Source: Modestobacter sp. Leaf380 (lineage in GTDB: Bacteria; Actinomycetota; Actinomycetes; Mycobacteriales; Geodermatophilaceae). Taken from it: a stretch of DNA of 64,000 nucleotides. Numbering within the stretch: position 1 is the stretch's first letter; every line of letters begins with the position of its first letter. Both the position numbers and the translations under genes were made by a program. The DNA is taken from assembly GCF_001424485.1 (NCBI RefSeq), contig NZ_LMQC01000001.1, positions 253,755-317,754 on the forward strand, read 5' to 3'. Below are positions 24,949-32,121 of the stretch, piece after piece. Under the pieces are notes generated by a model. The model worked only from the letters and a program-made list of their open reading frames with translations. It was not told where the DNA came from and made no database searches.

Positions 24949-26108
24949 CCGACCCGCACTCCCCCGCCTCGACGCACGGCTTCTCCACCCGGGCGATCCA
25001 CGCCGGACAGGAGCCCGACCCGACCACCGGCGCCGTCGTCGTCCCGCTGCACCTGACCAGCACCTACAAGCAGGACGGTGTCGGTGGGCTGCGCCAGGGC
25101 TACGAGTACAGCCGCAGCGCCAACCCGACCCGCACCGCCCTGCAGGACGCGCTGGCGTCGCTGGAGCAGGGCGCCACCGGTCTGGCGTTCGCCTCCGGGC
25201 TGGCCGCCGAGGACGCCCTGCTGCGCACGGTGCTGGACCCCGGCGACCACCTGGTCATCCCGATCGACGCCTACGGCGGCACCTTCCGGCTCATCTCCAA
25301 GGTGCTGCAGCGCTGGGGCGTCGACCACACCCCGGTCGACCTCGGTGACCTGGACGCCGTCCGGGCCGCGTTCCGGCCGACCACGAAGCTGGTCTGGTGC
25401 GAGACGCCGACCAACCCGCTGCTGGGCATCGCCGACATCGCCGCGCTGGCCCAGCTGGCCCACGAGCACGGCGCACTGCTCGCGGTGGACAACACCTTCG
25501 CCTCGCCCTACCTGCAGCAGCCGCTCACCCTGGGCGCCGACGTGGTCGTGCACTCCACGACGAAGTACCTGGGCGGGCACTCCGACGTCGTCGGCGGGGC
25601 ACTGGTCGCCGGCACCGCCGAGCTCGGTGAGCAGCTGGCCTTCCACCAGAACGCGATGGGCGCGGTCGCCGGCCCGTTCGACGCCTGGCTGGTCATGCGC
25701 GGCATCAAGACACTCGGCGTGCGGATGGACCGGCACCAGGCGAACGCGGGCCAGGTCGCGGAGTTCCTGACCTCCCACGCGGCGGTCTCCTCGGTGCTCT
25801 ACCCCGGGCTGCCGGACCACCCCGGCCACGAGATCGCGGCGAAGCAGATGTCGGGCTTCGGCGGGATGCTGTCGTTCCGGCTGCGCGGCGGCGAGGAGGC
25901 GGCGCTGGCCGTCTGCGAGCGCGCGCAGGTGTTCACCCTCGCCGAGTCCCTGGGCGGCGTGGAGTCCCTCGTCGAGCACCCGCACCGGATGACGCACGCC
26001 TCGGTCGCCGGCTCCGCCCTCGAGGTGCCCGCCGACCTGGTCCGGCTCTCGGTGGGCATCGAGGACGTCCAGGACCTCCTGGCCGACCTGGAGCAGATGC
26101 TCGCCTGA
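24945..26108 (+). CDS. metB: Cystathionine gamma-synthase/lyase
   Basis: A 387-residue Cys/Met-metabolism PLP enzyme. The lysine is in VVHSTTKYLGGHSD at about residue 207, YEYSRSANPTR is the substrate tyrosine motif and SLGGVESL is near the C-terminus. Beside cbs, it could run as a gamma-lyase (cysteine from cystathionine) or gamma-synthase. TACGGT lies six bases before the ATG inside cbs, so the gene may also have its own leaderless transcript besides coupling to cbs. Confidence 0.92.
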   Translation: MTDPHSPASTHGFSTRAIHAGQEPDPTTGAVVVPLHLTSTYKQDGVGGLRQGYEYSRSANPTRTALQDALASLEQGATGLAFASGLAAEDALLRTVLDPGDHLVIPIDAYGGTFRLISKVLQRWGVDHTPVDLGDLDAVRAAFRPTTKLVWCETPTNPLLGIADIAALAQLAHEHGALLAVDNTFASPYLQQPLTLGADVVVHSTTKYLGGHSDVVGGALVAGTAELGEQLAFHQNAMGAVAGPFDAWLVMRGIKTLGVRMDRHQANAGQVAEFLTSHAAVSSVLYPGLPDHPGHEIAAKQMSGFGGMLSFRLRGGEEAALAVCERAQVFTLAESLGGVESLVEHPHRMTHASVAGSALEVPADLVRLSVGIEDVQDLLADLEQMLA

Positions 26109-26145
26109 CAGGCGTGCCGGCGGCGACGTCGGGCACCGGTCGCGG

Positions 26146-27117
26146 GTGACCTCCACCGCGCTCCCCGACCGGGTGTCCGTCGTCGTCGCCACCCGGGACC
26201 GGCGGGACTCGCTGCTGCGCACGCTGGCGGCACTCCCGCCGGGCCCGGAGGTCCTCGTGGTCGACAACGGCTCGCGGGACGGCAGCGCCGACGCCGCCAG
26301 CGCGGCCGGTGCCACCGTCCTGGGGCTGCCGGCCAACACCGGCGCCCCGGCCCGCACCGAGGGCGTGCGCCGCGCGCGGACGCCGTACGTGGCCTTCGCC
26401 GACGACGACTCCTGGTGGGACCCCGGCGCACTGGACCGGGCCGTGCAGCTGCTGGACGCACACCCCCGCCTGGGTCTGGTCGCGGCCCGGGTGCTGCTGC
26501 CCGGGGGCCGGGAGGACGCCGTGAGCCGCAAGCTCGCCCGGGCCCCCGTCGGCCGCTCCCCCGGGTCCCCCGGACCGGACGCGCTGAGCTTCCCGGCCTT
26601 CGCCGCCGTCGTCCGGCGCGAGGCCTACCTGGCCACCGGCGGGTTCTCCCGGTTGCTGTTCTTCGGCGGCGAGGAGCACCTGCTGGCCCTGGACCTCACC
26701 GCCGCCGGCTGGCAGCTGGCGTACTGCGCCGACGTGGTCGCCCGGCACGCGCCCGGTCCCTCGAACGTGACACCGCTGCGCTGGGCCCGGCAGACCCGCA
26801 ACGACCTGCTCGTGGTCTGGTTGCGTCTGCCGCTGCGGGCGGCCGTCGTCGGGACGCTGGGGCTGGCCCGCCGATCGCTGCGGGACCGCAGCGCGGCCCG
26901 GGCCCTGGCCGGCACCGTCCACCGGCTGCCGGGCGCACTGGCCCGACGCCGTGCTGTGCCCACGTCCCTCGCCGCCCGGTTCACCACCGCGCAACGACCC
27001 CTGGGCCCACCACTGGACCCGCCACTGGACCGCGGCCCGACCCGGGACGAGAGCGCCGTCACACGTCCGACACCGGGACACCAGCCGTGGCACGGAGTGC
27101 CCCACCCGATGGGGTGA
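26146..27117 (+). CDS. Family 2 glycosyltransferase
   Basis: A 323-residue GT-A glycosyltransferase. VSVVVATRDRRDSL starts the fold, VVDNGSRDGS is the nucleotide-binding segment, and FADDDSWWDPGAL contains the DxD-type metal motif; GGEEHLLALDLTAAGW is the acceptor-side acidic motif. The last 60 residues are Pro/Thr/Arg-rich and look unstructured. No other sugar genes are nearby, so donor and acceptor are unknown. The GTG at 26146 has no clear ribosome site; the start is moderately sure. Confidence 0.85.
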   Translation: MTSTALPDRVSVVVATRDRRDSLLRTLAALPPGPEVLVVDNGSRDGSADAASAAGATVLGLPANTGAPARTEGVRRARTPYVAFADDDSWWDPGALDRAVQLLDAHPRLGLVAARVLLPGGREDAVSRKLARAPVGRSPGSPGPDALSFPAFAAVVRREAYLATGGFSRLLFFGGEEHLLALDLTAAGWQLAYCADVVARHAPGPSNVTPLRWARQTRNDLLVVWLRLPLRAAVVGTLGLARRSLRDRSAARALAGTVHRLPGALARRRAVPTSLAARFTTAQRPLGPPLDPPLDRGPTRDESAVTRPTPGHQPWHGVPHPMG

Positions 27118-27205
27118 GCGGCCCGTCCCGCCGGCGTGGGGGGACCGAACGCGGGGCAGACAGACCCCGGCCGCACCGGCCGGACCAGCTCGAGACCGGA
27201 GTCCC

Positions 27206-27649
27206 GTGTCCCACCCCCGCACGCTCGCCCCCCTGCTCCGCGCCGCCGCCTGCGTCCTGGCCCTCACCGCCGTCGGCGGGGGGATCGCCGCCGCCTCCGA
27301 CGGCGCCGCCCCGACCGCCGCCGCCGCCGTCACGGTCGACGCCCAGCTCGCCGGCGACCTGTGGCCCGGCGCGCCGGCCGCGGACGCGACGGTGACCCTG
27401 GGCAACCCGGGTGGCGTCCCGCTCCTGGTGGTCGCGGTTCGCGTCGGCATCGGCAGCGGCACCGCGGCGGGCTGCGTGGACCAGCTGGTCCTGCCGGCCG
27501 GGGACCTGCTGCCGGCGCCGGTGACCGTGCCCGCCGGTGGCTCGGTGACGGTGACGGTGGCCGGGCCCACCCTCGCCGCGGAGGCCGGGGACGACTGCAG
27601 CGGACTGCCGTTCAGCGTCGACTACACCGCGGACGCCGTCGAGGCCTGA
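27206..27649 (+). CDS. Secreted protein of unknown function
   Basis: A 147-residue protein with a clear Sec signal (charged HPRTLAPLLR then the hydrophobic ACVLALTAVGGGIAAASDGA; cleavage near AAA-SD). The mature part is Ala/Val/Thr-rich beta-type sequence with two cysteines (GCVDQL, DDCSGL) that could form a disulfide, like small immunoglobulin-fold DUF families. GTG 27206 is preceded by GGAG. No family recognised. Confidence 0.7.
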   Translation: MSHPRTLAPLLRAAACVLALTAVGGGIAAASDGAAPTAAAAVTVDAQLAGDLWPGAPAADATVTLGNPGGVPLLVVAVRVGIGSGTAAGCVDQLVLPAGDLLPAPVTVPAGGSVTVTVAGPTLAAEAGDDCSGLPFSVDYTADAVEA

Positions 27650-27655
27650 CCCGCC

Positions 27656-28132
27656 TCAGTCGGGGAGCCGGGCCAGCACCGCGTCGGTCAGCCCGGTCAG
27701 CACGCGGACCTGGTCGGGGCCGAGCCCGGCGAAGAACAGCTCGCGCACGGTCTCCACGTGGCCCGGCGCGGCGGCCTCGATCGCGGACCGCCCGTCGTCG
27801 GTCAGCACGACCACCGAGCCACGGGCGTCGTCGGCGGCCCCGGTGCGGCGGACCAGCCCGCGGGTGCCCATCCGGGTGAGGTGGTGGGACAACCGGCTCT
27901 TCTCCCAGCCCAGGGCCGCCCCCAGGTCGCGGGTGCGCACCCGCCCGCCCGGGGTCTCCGAGAGCTGCACCAGCACCTCGAAGTCGGCCAGCGACAGGTC
28001 GCTGTCGGCCTGCAGCTGGCGGTTCAGCGCCGCCGGGAGCCGGGTGCTCAGCAGCAGCCAGTGCCGCCAGAGCCGCTGCTGCTCCTCGTCCAACCAGGTC
28101 ACCGGTGCAGCCTCACCACCTGTTGTTGACAC
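27656..28132 (-). CDS. MarR family transcriptional regulator
   Basis: A 158-residue winged-helix repressor. LSLADFEVLVQLSE, RVRTRDLGAALGWEKSRLSHHLTRM (recognition helix; listed in parts) and GLVRRTGAADDARGSVVVLTDDGR (wing) are typical. The divergent VOC gene 30 bases away is the likely target. A TGAC-N2-GTCA dyad at 28127-28136 overlaps the GTG start codon and could be the operator; MarR proteins usually bind such dyads in the shared promoter. Confidence 0.9.
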   Translation of the reverse strand: MSTTGGEAAPVTWLDEEQQRLWRHWLLLSTRLPAALNRQLQADSDLSLADFEVLVQLSETPGGRVRTRDLGAALGWEKSRLSHHLTRMGTRGLVRRTGAADDARGSVVVLTDDGRSAIEAAAPGHVETVRELFFAGLGPDQVRVLTGLTDAVLARLPD

Positions 28133-28136
28133 GTCA
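28127..28136. promoter_or_regulatory. Possible MarR operator
   Basis: TGACACGTCA, a perfect 4-base dyad with a 2-base centre within TTGACACGTCA, covering the marR start codon in the 30-base divergent gap. Confidence 0.35.
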
Positions 28137-28162
28137 CCATCCTACGGCGCAGGCTGGCGCCC

Positions 28163-28657
28163 ATGACCGTCGACCTCACCGCCATCGAGGCCACCCGCGC
28201 CCGGATCCGCGACCAGCACCTGCGTCCCGCCGGCGAGCGTCCCGCCTCGACCGCCCGCGGCCTGCACCACACCGCCCTGATCAGCAGCGACGTCGAGGCG
28301 ACCATCGCCTTCTACCAGGGCGTGCTCGGCTTCCCGCTGACCGAGCTCATCGACAACCGGGACTACCCCGGCAGCTCGCACTTCTTCTTCGACATCGGCA
28401 ACAGCAACCTGCTGGCCTTCTTCGACTTCCCGGGCCTGGACGTCGGCCCGTACGCCGAGGTCCTGGGCGGGCTGCACCACGTCGCGATCAGCGTCGAGCC
28501 CAGCCGCTGGGAGGCCCTCGTCGGGGAGCTCACCGCAGCCGGGGTCGAGCACGTCGTGCACAGCGGCGTCTCCGTCTACTTCCGCGACCCCGACGGCGCC
28601 CGGATCGAGCTCATCGCCGACCCGCTCGGTGAGATGTACGGGGAACACGTGCTCTGA
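28163..28657 (+). CDS. VOC family (glyoxalase/dioxygenase-like) protein
   Basis: A 164-residue protein with paired beta-alpha-beta-beta-beta units of the vicinal oxygen chelate fold. Likely metal ligands are H35/H36 of LHHTALIS, H in GLHHVAISV and E in GARIELIADPL. Ring-cleaving dioxygenase, glyoxalase and resistance proteins share the fold; the substrate is unknown. The divergent MarR gene suggests induction by a small aromatic or toxic compound. Confidence 0.85.
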   Translation: MTVDLTAIEATRARIRDQHLRPAGERPASTARGLHHTALISSDVEATIAFYQGVLGFPLTELIDNRDYPGSSHFFFDIGNSNLLAFFDFPGLDVGPYAEVLGGLHHVAISVEPSRWEALVGELTAAGVEHVVHSGVSVYFRDPDGARIELIADPLGEMYGEHVL

Positions 28658-28709
28658 TCCCCGGGTTGGCTCCCTGAACCGCCGTCCAACCGCGCCGGGA
28701 GGCACCCGC

Positions 28710-30089
28710 ATGACCCAGGCCCCCCGCCCCGGACCCGCCCTGCGCGTCTCGGTCCCCACGCTGTCGCCGTCGTCCCGGCTGTACATGGGCACCGAGGCCG
28801 GCGGGTCGGCCCTGCTGCTCGTGGGCACGCTGCTCGCGCTGGCCTGGGCGAACTCGCCCTGGGCCGCGGGCTACGACTCGTTCTGGTCGACGACGGCCTC
28901 CCTGGGCATCGGCGACGTCGAGCTGTCCATGGACCTGCGGCACTGGGTCAACGACGGCGCGATGGCGCTGTTCTTCCTCGTCGTCGGCCTGGAGATCACC
29001 CGCGAGGTCGCGACCGGCGAGCTGCGCGACCGGCGCTCGGTCGCCGCCCCGGCCCTCGGCGCCCTCGGCGGGCTGGCCGTCCCGGCGCTGGTGTACCTGG
29101 CCTTCAACCCCAGCGGGGAGGCCGCCGGCGGCTGGGGCATCGTGATGAGCACCGACACCGCGTTCGTGCTGGGCGTGCTGGCGCTGTTCGGCCCCCGGTG
29201 CCCGGACCGGCTGCGGCTGTTCCTGCTGACCCTGGCCATCGTCGACGACATCGGCGCGATCGGCGTGATGGCGCTGTTCTACTCCGACGAGATCTCGTTC
29301 CCCGCCCTCGCCGTGGCCGGGGCGCTCGTCGTGGCGCTGCTCGTGCTGCGGTGGATCGGCGTGTGGAAGCTGACGCCCTACGTGCTCACCGGCACCGCCC
29401 TGTGGCTGGCCGTGCACGAGTCCGGGGTGCACGCCACGCTGGCCGGCGTCGTGCTGGGTCTGCTGCTGCCGGCCCGGCCACCCTCGCGCAAGGAGATCGA
29501 GCGGACGGCGGCGTTCGGCCGCGCCCTCCGGGAGGACCCGGACGCCTCCAAGGCACGGTCCACCAAGCTCGCCGTCGCCTCCACCGTGCCGGCCAACGCG
29601 CGGCTGCAGGAGTCCCTGCACCGCTACACGGCCTACCTGGTGGTGCCGGTCTTCGGCCTGGCCAACGCCGGCGTCGTGCTGGACGCCGAGACGCTGCGCG
29701 CCGCCGCCACCTCGACCGTCACCCTGGGCATCGCGGTCGCCCTGGTGGTGGGCAACGCCGTCGGGATCACCGCCGGCGCGCTGCTCGCGCTGCGGACCGG
29801 CTGGGGCGTGCTGCCCGGCGGGGTCCGCTGGTCGCACCTCATGGCCGGCGCCACCCTGGCCGGGATCGGCTTCACCATCTCGCTGTTCATCACCGACCTG
29901 GCCTTCGACGACGAGGTGCTGCGTGAGCAGGCCAAGATCGGGATCCTGGTCGGCTCACTGACCGCAGCGGTGATCGGCACCCTCGTGCTGCGCACCCTGG
30001 GCGAGCGGTTCCCGCTGTGCTCGCCGGCGACCGACGAGCCACCGGCGCTTCCCCCGCGCCCCTGGCTGGAGCCCGGCGTCCGGGTCTGA
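28710..30089 (+). CDS. nhaA: Na+/H+ antiporter NhaA
   Basis: A 459-residue membrane antiporter with about 12 helices. STDTAFVLGVLALFGPR and LAIVDDIGAIGVMALFY carry the conserved ion-binding aspartate pair (DD), and FFLVVGLEITREVATGELR is the conserved helix 2 segment. It exports Na+ in exchange for protons at alkaline pH. ATG 28710 follows GGGAGG with seven bases spacing. The last 135 bases overlap the convergent dsbA-like gene. Confidence 0.94.
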   Translation: MTQAPRPGPALRVSVPTLSPSSRLYMGTEAGGSALLLVGTLLALAWANSPWAAGYDSFWSTTASLGIGDVELSMDLRHWVNDGAMALFFLVVGLEITREVATGELRDRRSVAAPALGALGGLAVPALVYLAFNPSGEAAGGWGIVMSTDTAFVLGVLALFGPRCPDRLRLFLLTLAIVDDIGAIGVMALFYSDEISFPALAVAGALVVALLVLRWIGVWKLTPYVLTGTALWLAVHESGVHATLAGVVLGLLLPARPPSRKEIERTAAFGRALREDPDASKARSTKLAVASTVPANARLQESLHRYTAYLVVPVFGLANAGVVLDAETLRAAATSTVTLGIAVALVVGNAVGITAGALLALRTGWGVLPGGVRWSHLMAGATLAGIGFTISLFITDLAFDDEVLREQAKIGILVGSLTAAVIGTLVLRTLGERFPLCSPATDEPPALPPRPWLEPGVRV

Positions 30090-30635
30090 CGGCGCACCCG
30101 CCGCCCCACGGGCGCCCTGGCCGGCGGCGCCCACCGCCCGGCGCAGCGAGGCCAGGTCGGGGCGGCCGGAGAACAGCTGACCGTCGATGAAGACCGTCGG
30201 GGTGCCGGGCACCTCCAGCGCTACGCCGGTCGCGAAGTCCGCCTCCACCTTGTCCCCGTGGGGCTGCGCGGCCTCCCCGACCACCCGGTTCGGGTCCAGG
30301 CCCAGCTCCTCGGCGTACCCGGCCAGGTCGGCGTCGGTGAGCCGGTCCTGGCGGGCGAAGAGCAGGTGGTGCATCTCCCAGTAGGCACCCTGGTCGGCCG
30401 CGGCCTCGGCGGCCAGCGCGGCGGTCAGCGCGTAGGGGTGCGTGTCGTACAGCGGCCAGTGGCGGAAGACCAGCCGGACGCCGCCGCCGGAGCCGTCGAC
30501 CAAGGCGCGCAGCACCGGCGCCGTCGCGGCGCAGTACGGGCACTCGAAGTCGCCGTACTCCAGCACGGTCACCGGTGCCTGCGGATCCCCGTAGACGTGG
30601 TCCTGCGCGGTCACGGCGAGGGGGTTGCTGGTCAT
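29955..30635 (-). CDS. DsbA-family thioredoxin-fold protein
   Basis: A 226-residue thiol oxidoreductase of the DsbA/FrnE-like type. ECPYC gives the CxxC centre at C32/C35, and VPGTPTVFIDG supplies the cis-proline loop. There is no signal peptide, so it acts in the cytoplasm unless the start is further upstream. The normal fold ends near residue 175; the last 44 residues are Arg-rich, low-complexity and antisense to the end of nhaA. The gene follows the small acetyltransferase by ten bases. Confidence 0.82.
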   Translation of the reverse strand: MTSNPLAVTAQDHVYGDPQAPVTVLEYGDFECPYCAATAPVLRALVDGSGGGVRLVFRHWPLYDTHPYALTAALAAEAAADQGAYWEMHHLLFARQDRLTDADLAGYAEELGLDPNRVVGEAAQPHGDKVEADFATGVALEVPGTPTVFIDGQLFSGRPDLASLRRAVGAAGQGARGAAGAPSDPDAGLQPGARGKRRWLVGRRRAQREPLAQGAQHEGADHRCGQ

Positions 30636-30645
30636 CGACGGGTCC

Positions 30646-30945
30646 TCAGGCGCCCGTGGCGACCAGGTCGCGGTACCCGGGGTGCCGCTCGATCCACCCG
30701 GCCACGAACGGGCACTGCGGGACGACGGTGCCCCCCGCCGCCCGGACGTCGTCCAGCGCGGCCCGGACCAGCCGGCCGCCGAGGCCGTGGTGCTCGTCGC
30801 CGGTCTCGACCTCGGTGTGGGTGAAGGTCCAGCGGTCTCCGGCCCGGGTGTAGGCGGCGATGCCGACCCGCTGGTCCCCCTCCAGGATCTCGAAGCGGCT
30901 GTGCTCCGGGTCGTCCCGGACGGTGGGCTCCGACGGTGTCGTCAT
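30646..30945 (-). CDS. GNAT family small acetyltransferase (YjdJ-like)
   Basis: A 99-residue single-domain protein of the compact GNAT group (Gtn/YjdJ). GDEHHGLGGRLVRAALDD (about residues 48-65) is the acetyl-CoA loop and CPFVAGWIERHPGYRDLV is the terminal motif containing the conserved Cys and Tyr/His of the group. ATG at 30945. First gene of an apparent operon with the DsbA-like gene. Confidence 0.85.
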   Translation of the reverse strand: MTTPSEPTVRDDPEHSRFEILEGDQRVGIAAYTRAGDRWTFTHTEVETGDEHHGLGGRLVRAALDDVRAAGGTVVPQCPFVAGWIERHPGYRDLVATGA

Positions 30946-31033
30946 GTCCGCGCCAACGCACCGCGCGACCGACGCCTTCCCGGCACCCCTCGCCTGCGCC
31001 GCCCAGCACGCGACAAGGCGTCGGACACGACAG

Positions 31034-31069
31034 GGCCTCGGACGCGACGAAGGCCTCGGACGCGACGAA
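31034..31069. repeat. 18-bp tandem duplication after the first tRNA gene
   Basis: Two exact copies of an 18-base unit starting GGCCTCGGACGC, with a partial third copy running into the terminator hairpin at 31066. Looks like slippage of the terminator flank. The rest of 30946-31065 shows no gene. Confidence 0.8.
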
Positions 31070-31099
31070 GGCCCGGACTCCGAGGAGTCCGGGCCTTCG
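31066..31099 (-). terminator. Terminator of the first initiator tRNA gene
   Basis: A perfect 16-base-pair stem (CGAAGGCCCGGACTCC and its complement) with a two-base centre, starting four bases beyond the tRNA 3' end. Confidence 0.8.
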
Positions 31100-31102
31100 T
31101 GG

Positions 31103-31179
31103 TGGTAGCGGGGACAGGATTTGAACCTGTGACCTCTGGGTTATGAGCCCAGCGAGCTACCGAGCTGCTCCACCCCGCG
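31103..31179 (-). tRNA. Initiator tRNA-fMet (CAT), copy 1
   Basis: A 77-base tRNA with encoded CCA. The anticodon loop is CTCATAA on a stem with three consecutive G-C pairs (GGG/CCC), and the first acceptor pair is a C-T mismatch; both are marks of the initiator tRNA. D loop and T loop (GTTCAAAT) are normal. The T stem ends with an A-T pair where copy 2 has G-C. It has its own promoter (31191-31220) and terminator. Confidence 0.95.
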
Positions 31180-31190
31180 TCGCAAGGAAA

Positions 31191-31220
31191 ACGTTACCCC
31201 CGGACACCTGCGGCGTCCAA
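31191..31220 (-). promoter_or_regulatory. Promoter of the first initiator tRNA gene
   Basis: Minus strand TTGGAC (31220-31215), 18 bases, TAACGT (31196-31191), 11 bases before the tRNA 5' end. Confidence 0.6.
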
Positions 31221-31365
31221 CCGGGTGGGCGTGACGGTGACCACCCCGCGCCGACCACCCGGCGCCCCGGTCGCCCGCCCGGCTCCCCTCGGCGACGATG
31301 GAGCCGTCGCAGCCCGTCGACCTCCTCCCCGGGGCACCGCCCGCGGGACAGCACCGGAGGCCGCC

Positions 31366-31899
31366 GTGACCCTCCCTGCCCACCCGACTCCCCCGCCCCC
31401 CACCACTGCACCGACCCGCCTCGCCACCCTGGGCCGTGCCGCCGCCCGAGGCGCCGCGGCCGGGCTGCTCGGCGTCACGGTGATGACCGTGGCCGAGGAG
31501 GTCGAGCAGTCCCGCACCGGCCGGCCCGACTCCTCCGTCCCCGGCCGCACGTTGCGCACCCTGCTGCGACGACCGACCACGGAGGCCGACCGACCGCTGG
31601 GCTGGGACCACGCCATGCACTGGGGCACCGGCGCAGTGCTCGGAGCCCTGCGTGGGGTGTGGGCCGCCGTCGGACTGCGCGGGCCGCGGGCCCACCTCGC
31701 CCACACCGTCGTGCGGCTGGCCTTCGACCAGACCGTCGAGAACGCCACCGGTCGCGGAGCACCGCCGCGGACCTGGCCGGTGCGCGAGCAGGTCTGGGAC
31801 ACCGCGCACAAGGCCGTCTACGCCCTGGCGACCGGCCTGGCGGCCGAGCGGTGGATCGCCCCGGCGCTGGAGTCGGCCAGCGGGCGGCGCTCGCACTGA
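31366..31899 (+). CDS. Protein of unknown function between tRNA genes
   Basis: A 177-residue protein. Residues 20-40 form a small-residue hydrophobic helix (ARGAAAGLLGVTVMTVAEEV); a central WDHAMHWGTGAVLGALRGVW segment with GxxxG-like spacing and a C-terminal AVYALATGLAAERW helix suggest three membrane helices, similar in style to YagU/DUF1440-type proteins, but I cannot assign it. GTG 31366 follows GGAGG at five bases, better than the GTG at 31225. It is isolated and antisense to both flanking tRNA genes. Confidence 0.6.
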   Translation: MTLPAHPTPPPPTTAPTRLATLGRAAARGAAAGLLGVTVMTVAEEVEQSRTGRPDSSVPGRTLRTLLRRPTTEADRPLGWDHAMHWGTGAVLGALRGVWAAVGLRGPRAHLAHTVVRLAFDQTVENATGRGAPPRTWPVREQVWDTAHKAVYALATGLAAERWIAPALESASGRRSH

Positions 31900-31943
31900 C
31901 CACCACGCCCCCGGGCGGTCGAGCGCTCCTGCGGCACGCACGC

Positions 31944-31978
31944 GAGAGGCCCCCGGACCAGTGGTCCGGGGGCCTCTC
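31944..31978 (-). terminator. Terminator of the second initiator tRNA gene
   Basis: GAGAGGCCCCCGGACCA pairs perfectly with its complement around a single G. It lies four bases beyond the tRNA 3' end on the minus strand and could also stop the convergent 31366 gene. Confidence 0.8.
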
Positions 31979-31982
31979 GTGG

Positions 31983-32059
31983 TGGTAGCGGGGGCAGGAT
32001 TTGAACCTGCGACCTCTGGGTTATGAGCCCAGCGAGCTACCGAGCTGCTCCACCCCGCG
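31983..32059 (-). tRNA. Initiator tRNA-fMet (CAT), copy 2
   Basis: A 77-base initiator tRNA identical to copy 1 except for one compensated T-stem pair (G-C here, A-T in copy 1). It has the same mismatched first pair, GGG/CCC anticodon stem and encoded CCA. TAGGCT at 32076-32071 is a plausible -10 eleven bases upstream, but no -35 is recognisable because that position falls in the UPF0182 terminator palindrome. Confidence 0.95.
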
Positions 32060-32085
32060 TCGCTGGGAAGAGCCTAACCCATCCC

Positions 32086-32115
32086 GTGGTGGGGCCCCCG
32101 CGGGGGCCCCACCAC
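32086..32115 (-). terminator. Perfect 30-bp palindrome after the UPF0182 gene
   Basis: GTGGTGGGGCCCCCG followed directly by its reverse complement. It begins seven bases after the UPF0182 stop and is its likely terminator; it also shields the tRNA gene 27 bases further on. Confidence 0.7.
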
Positions 32116-32121
32116 CGCCGG

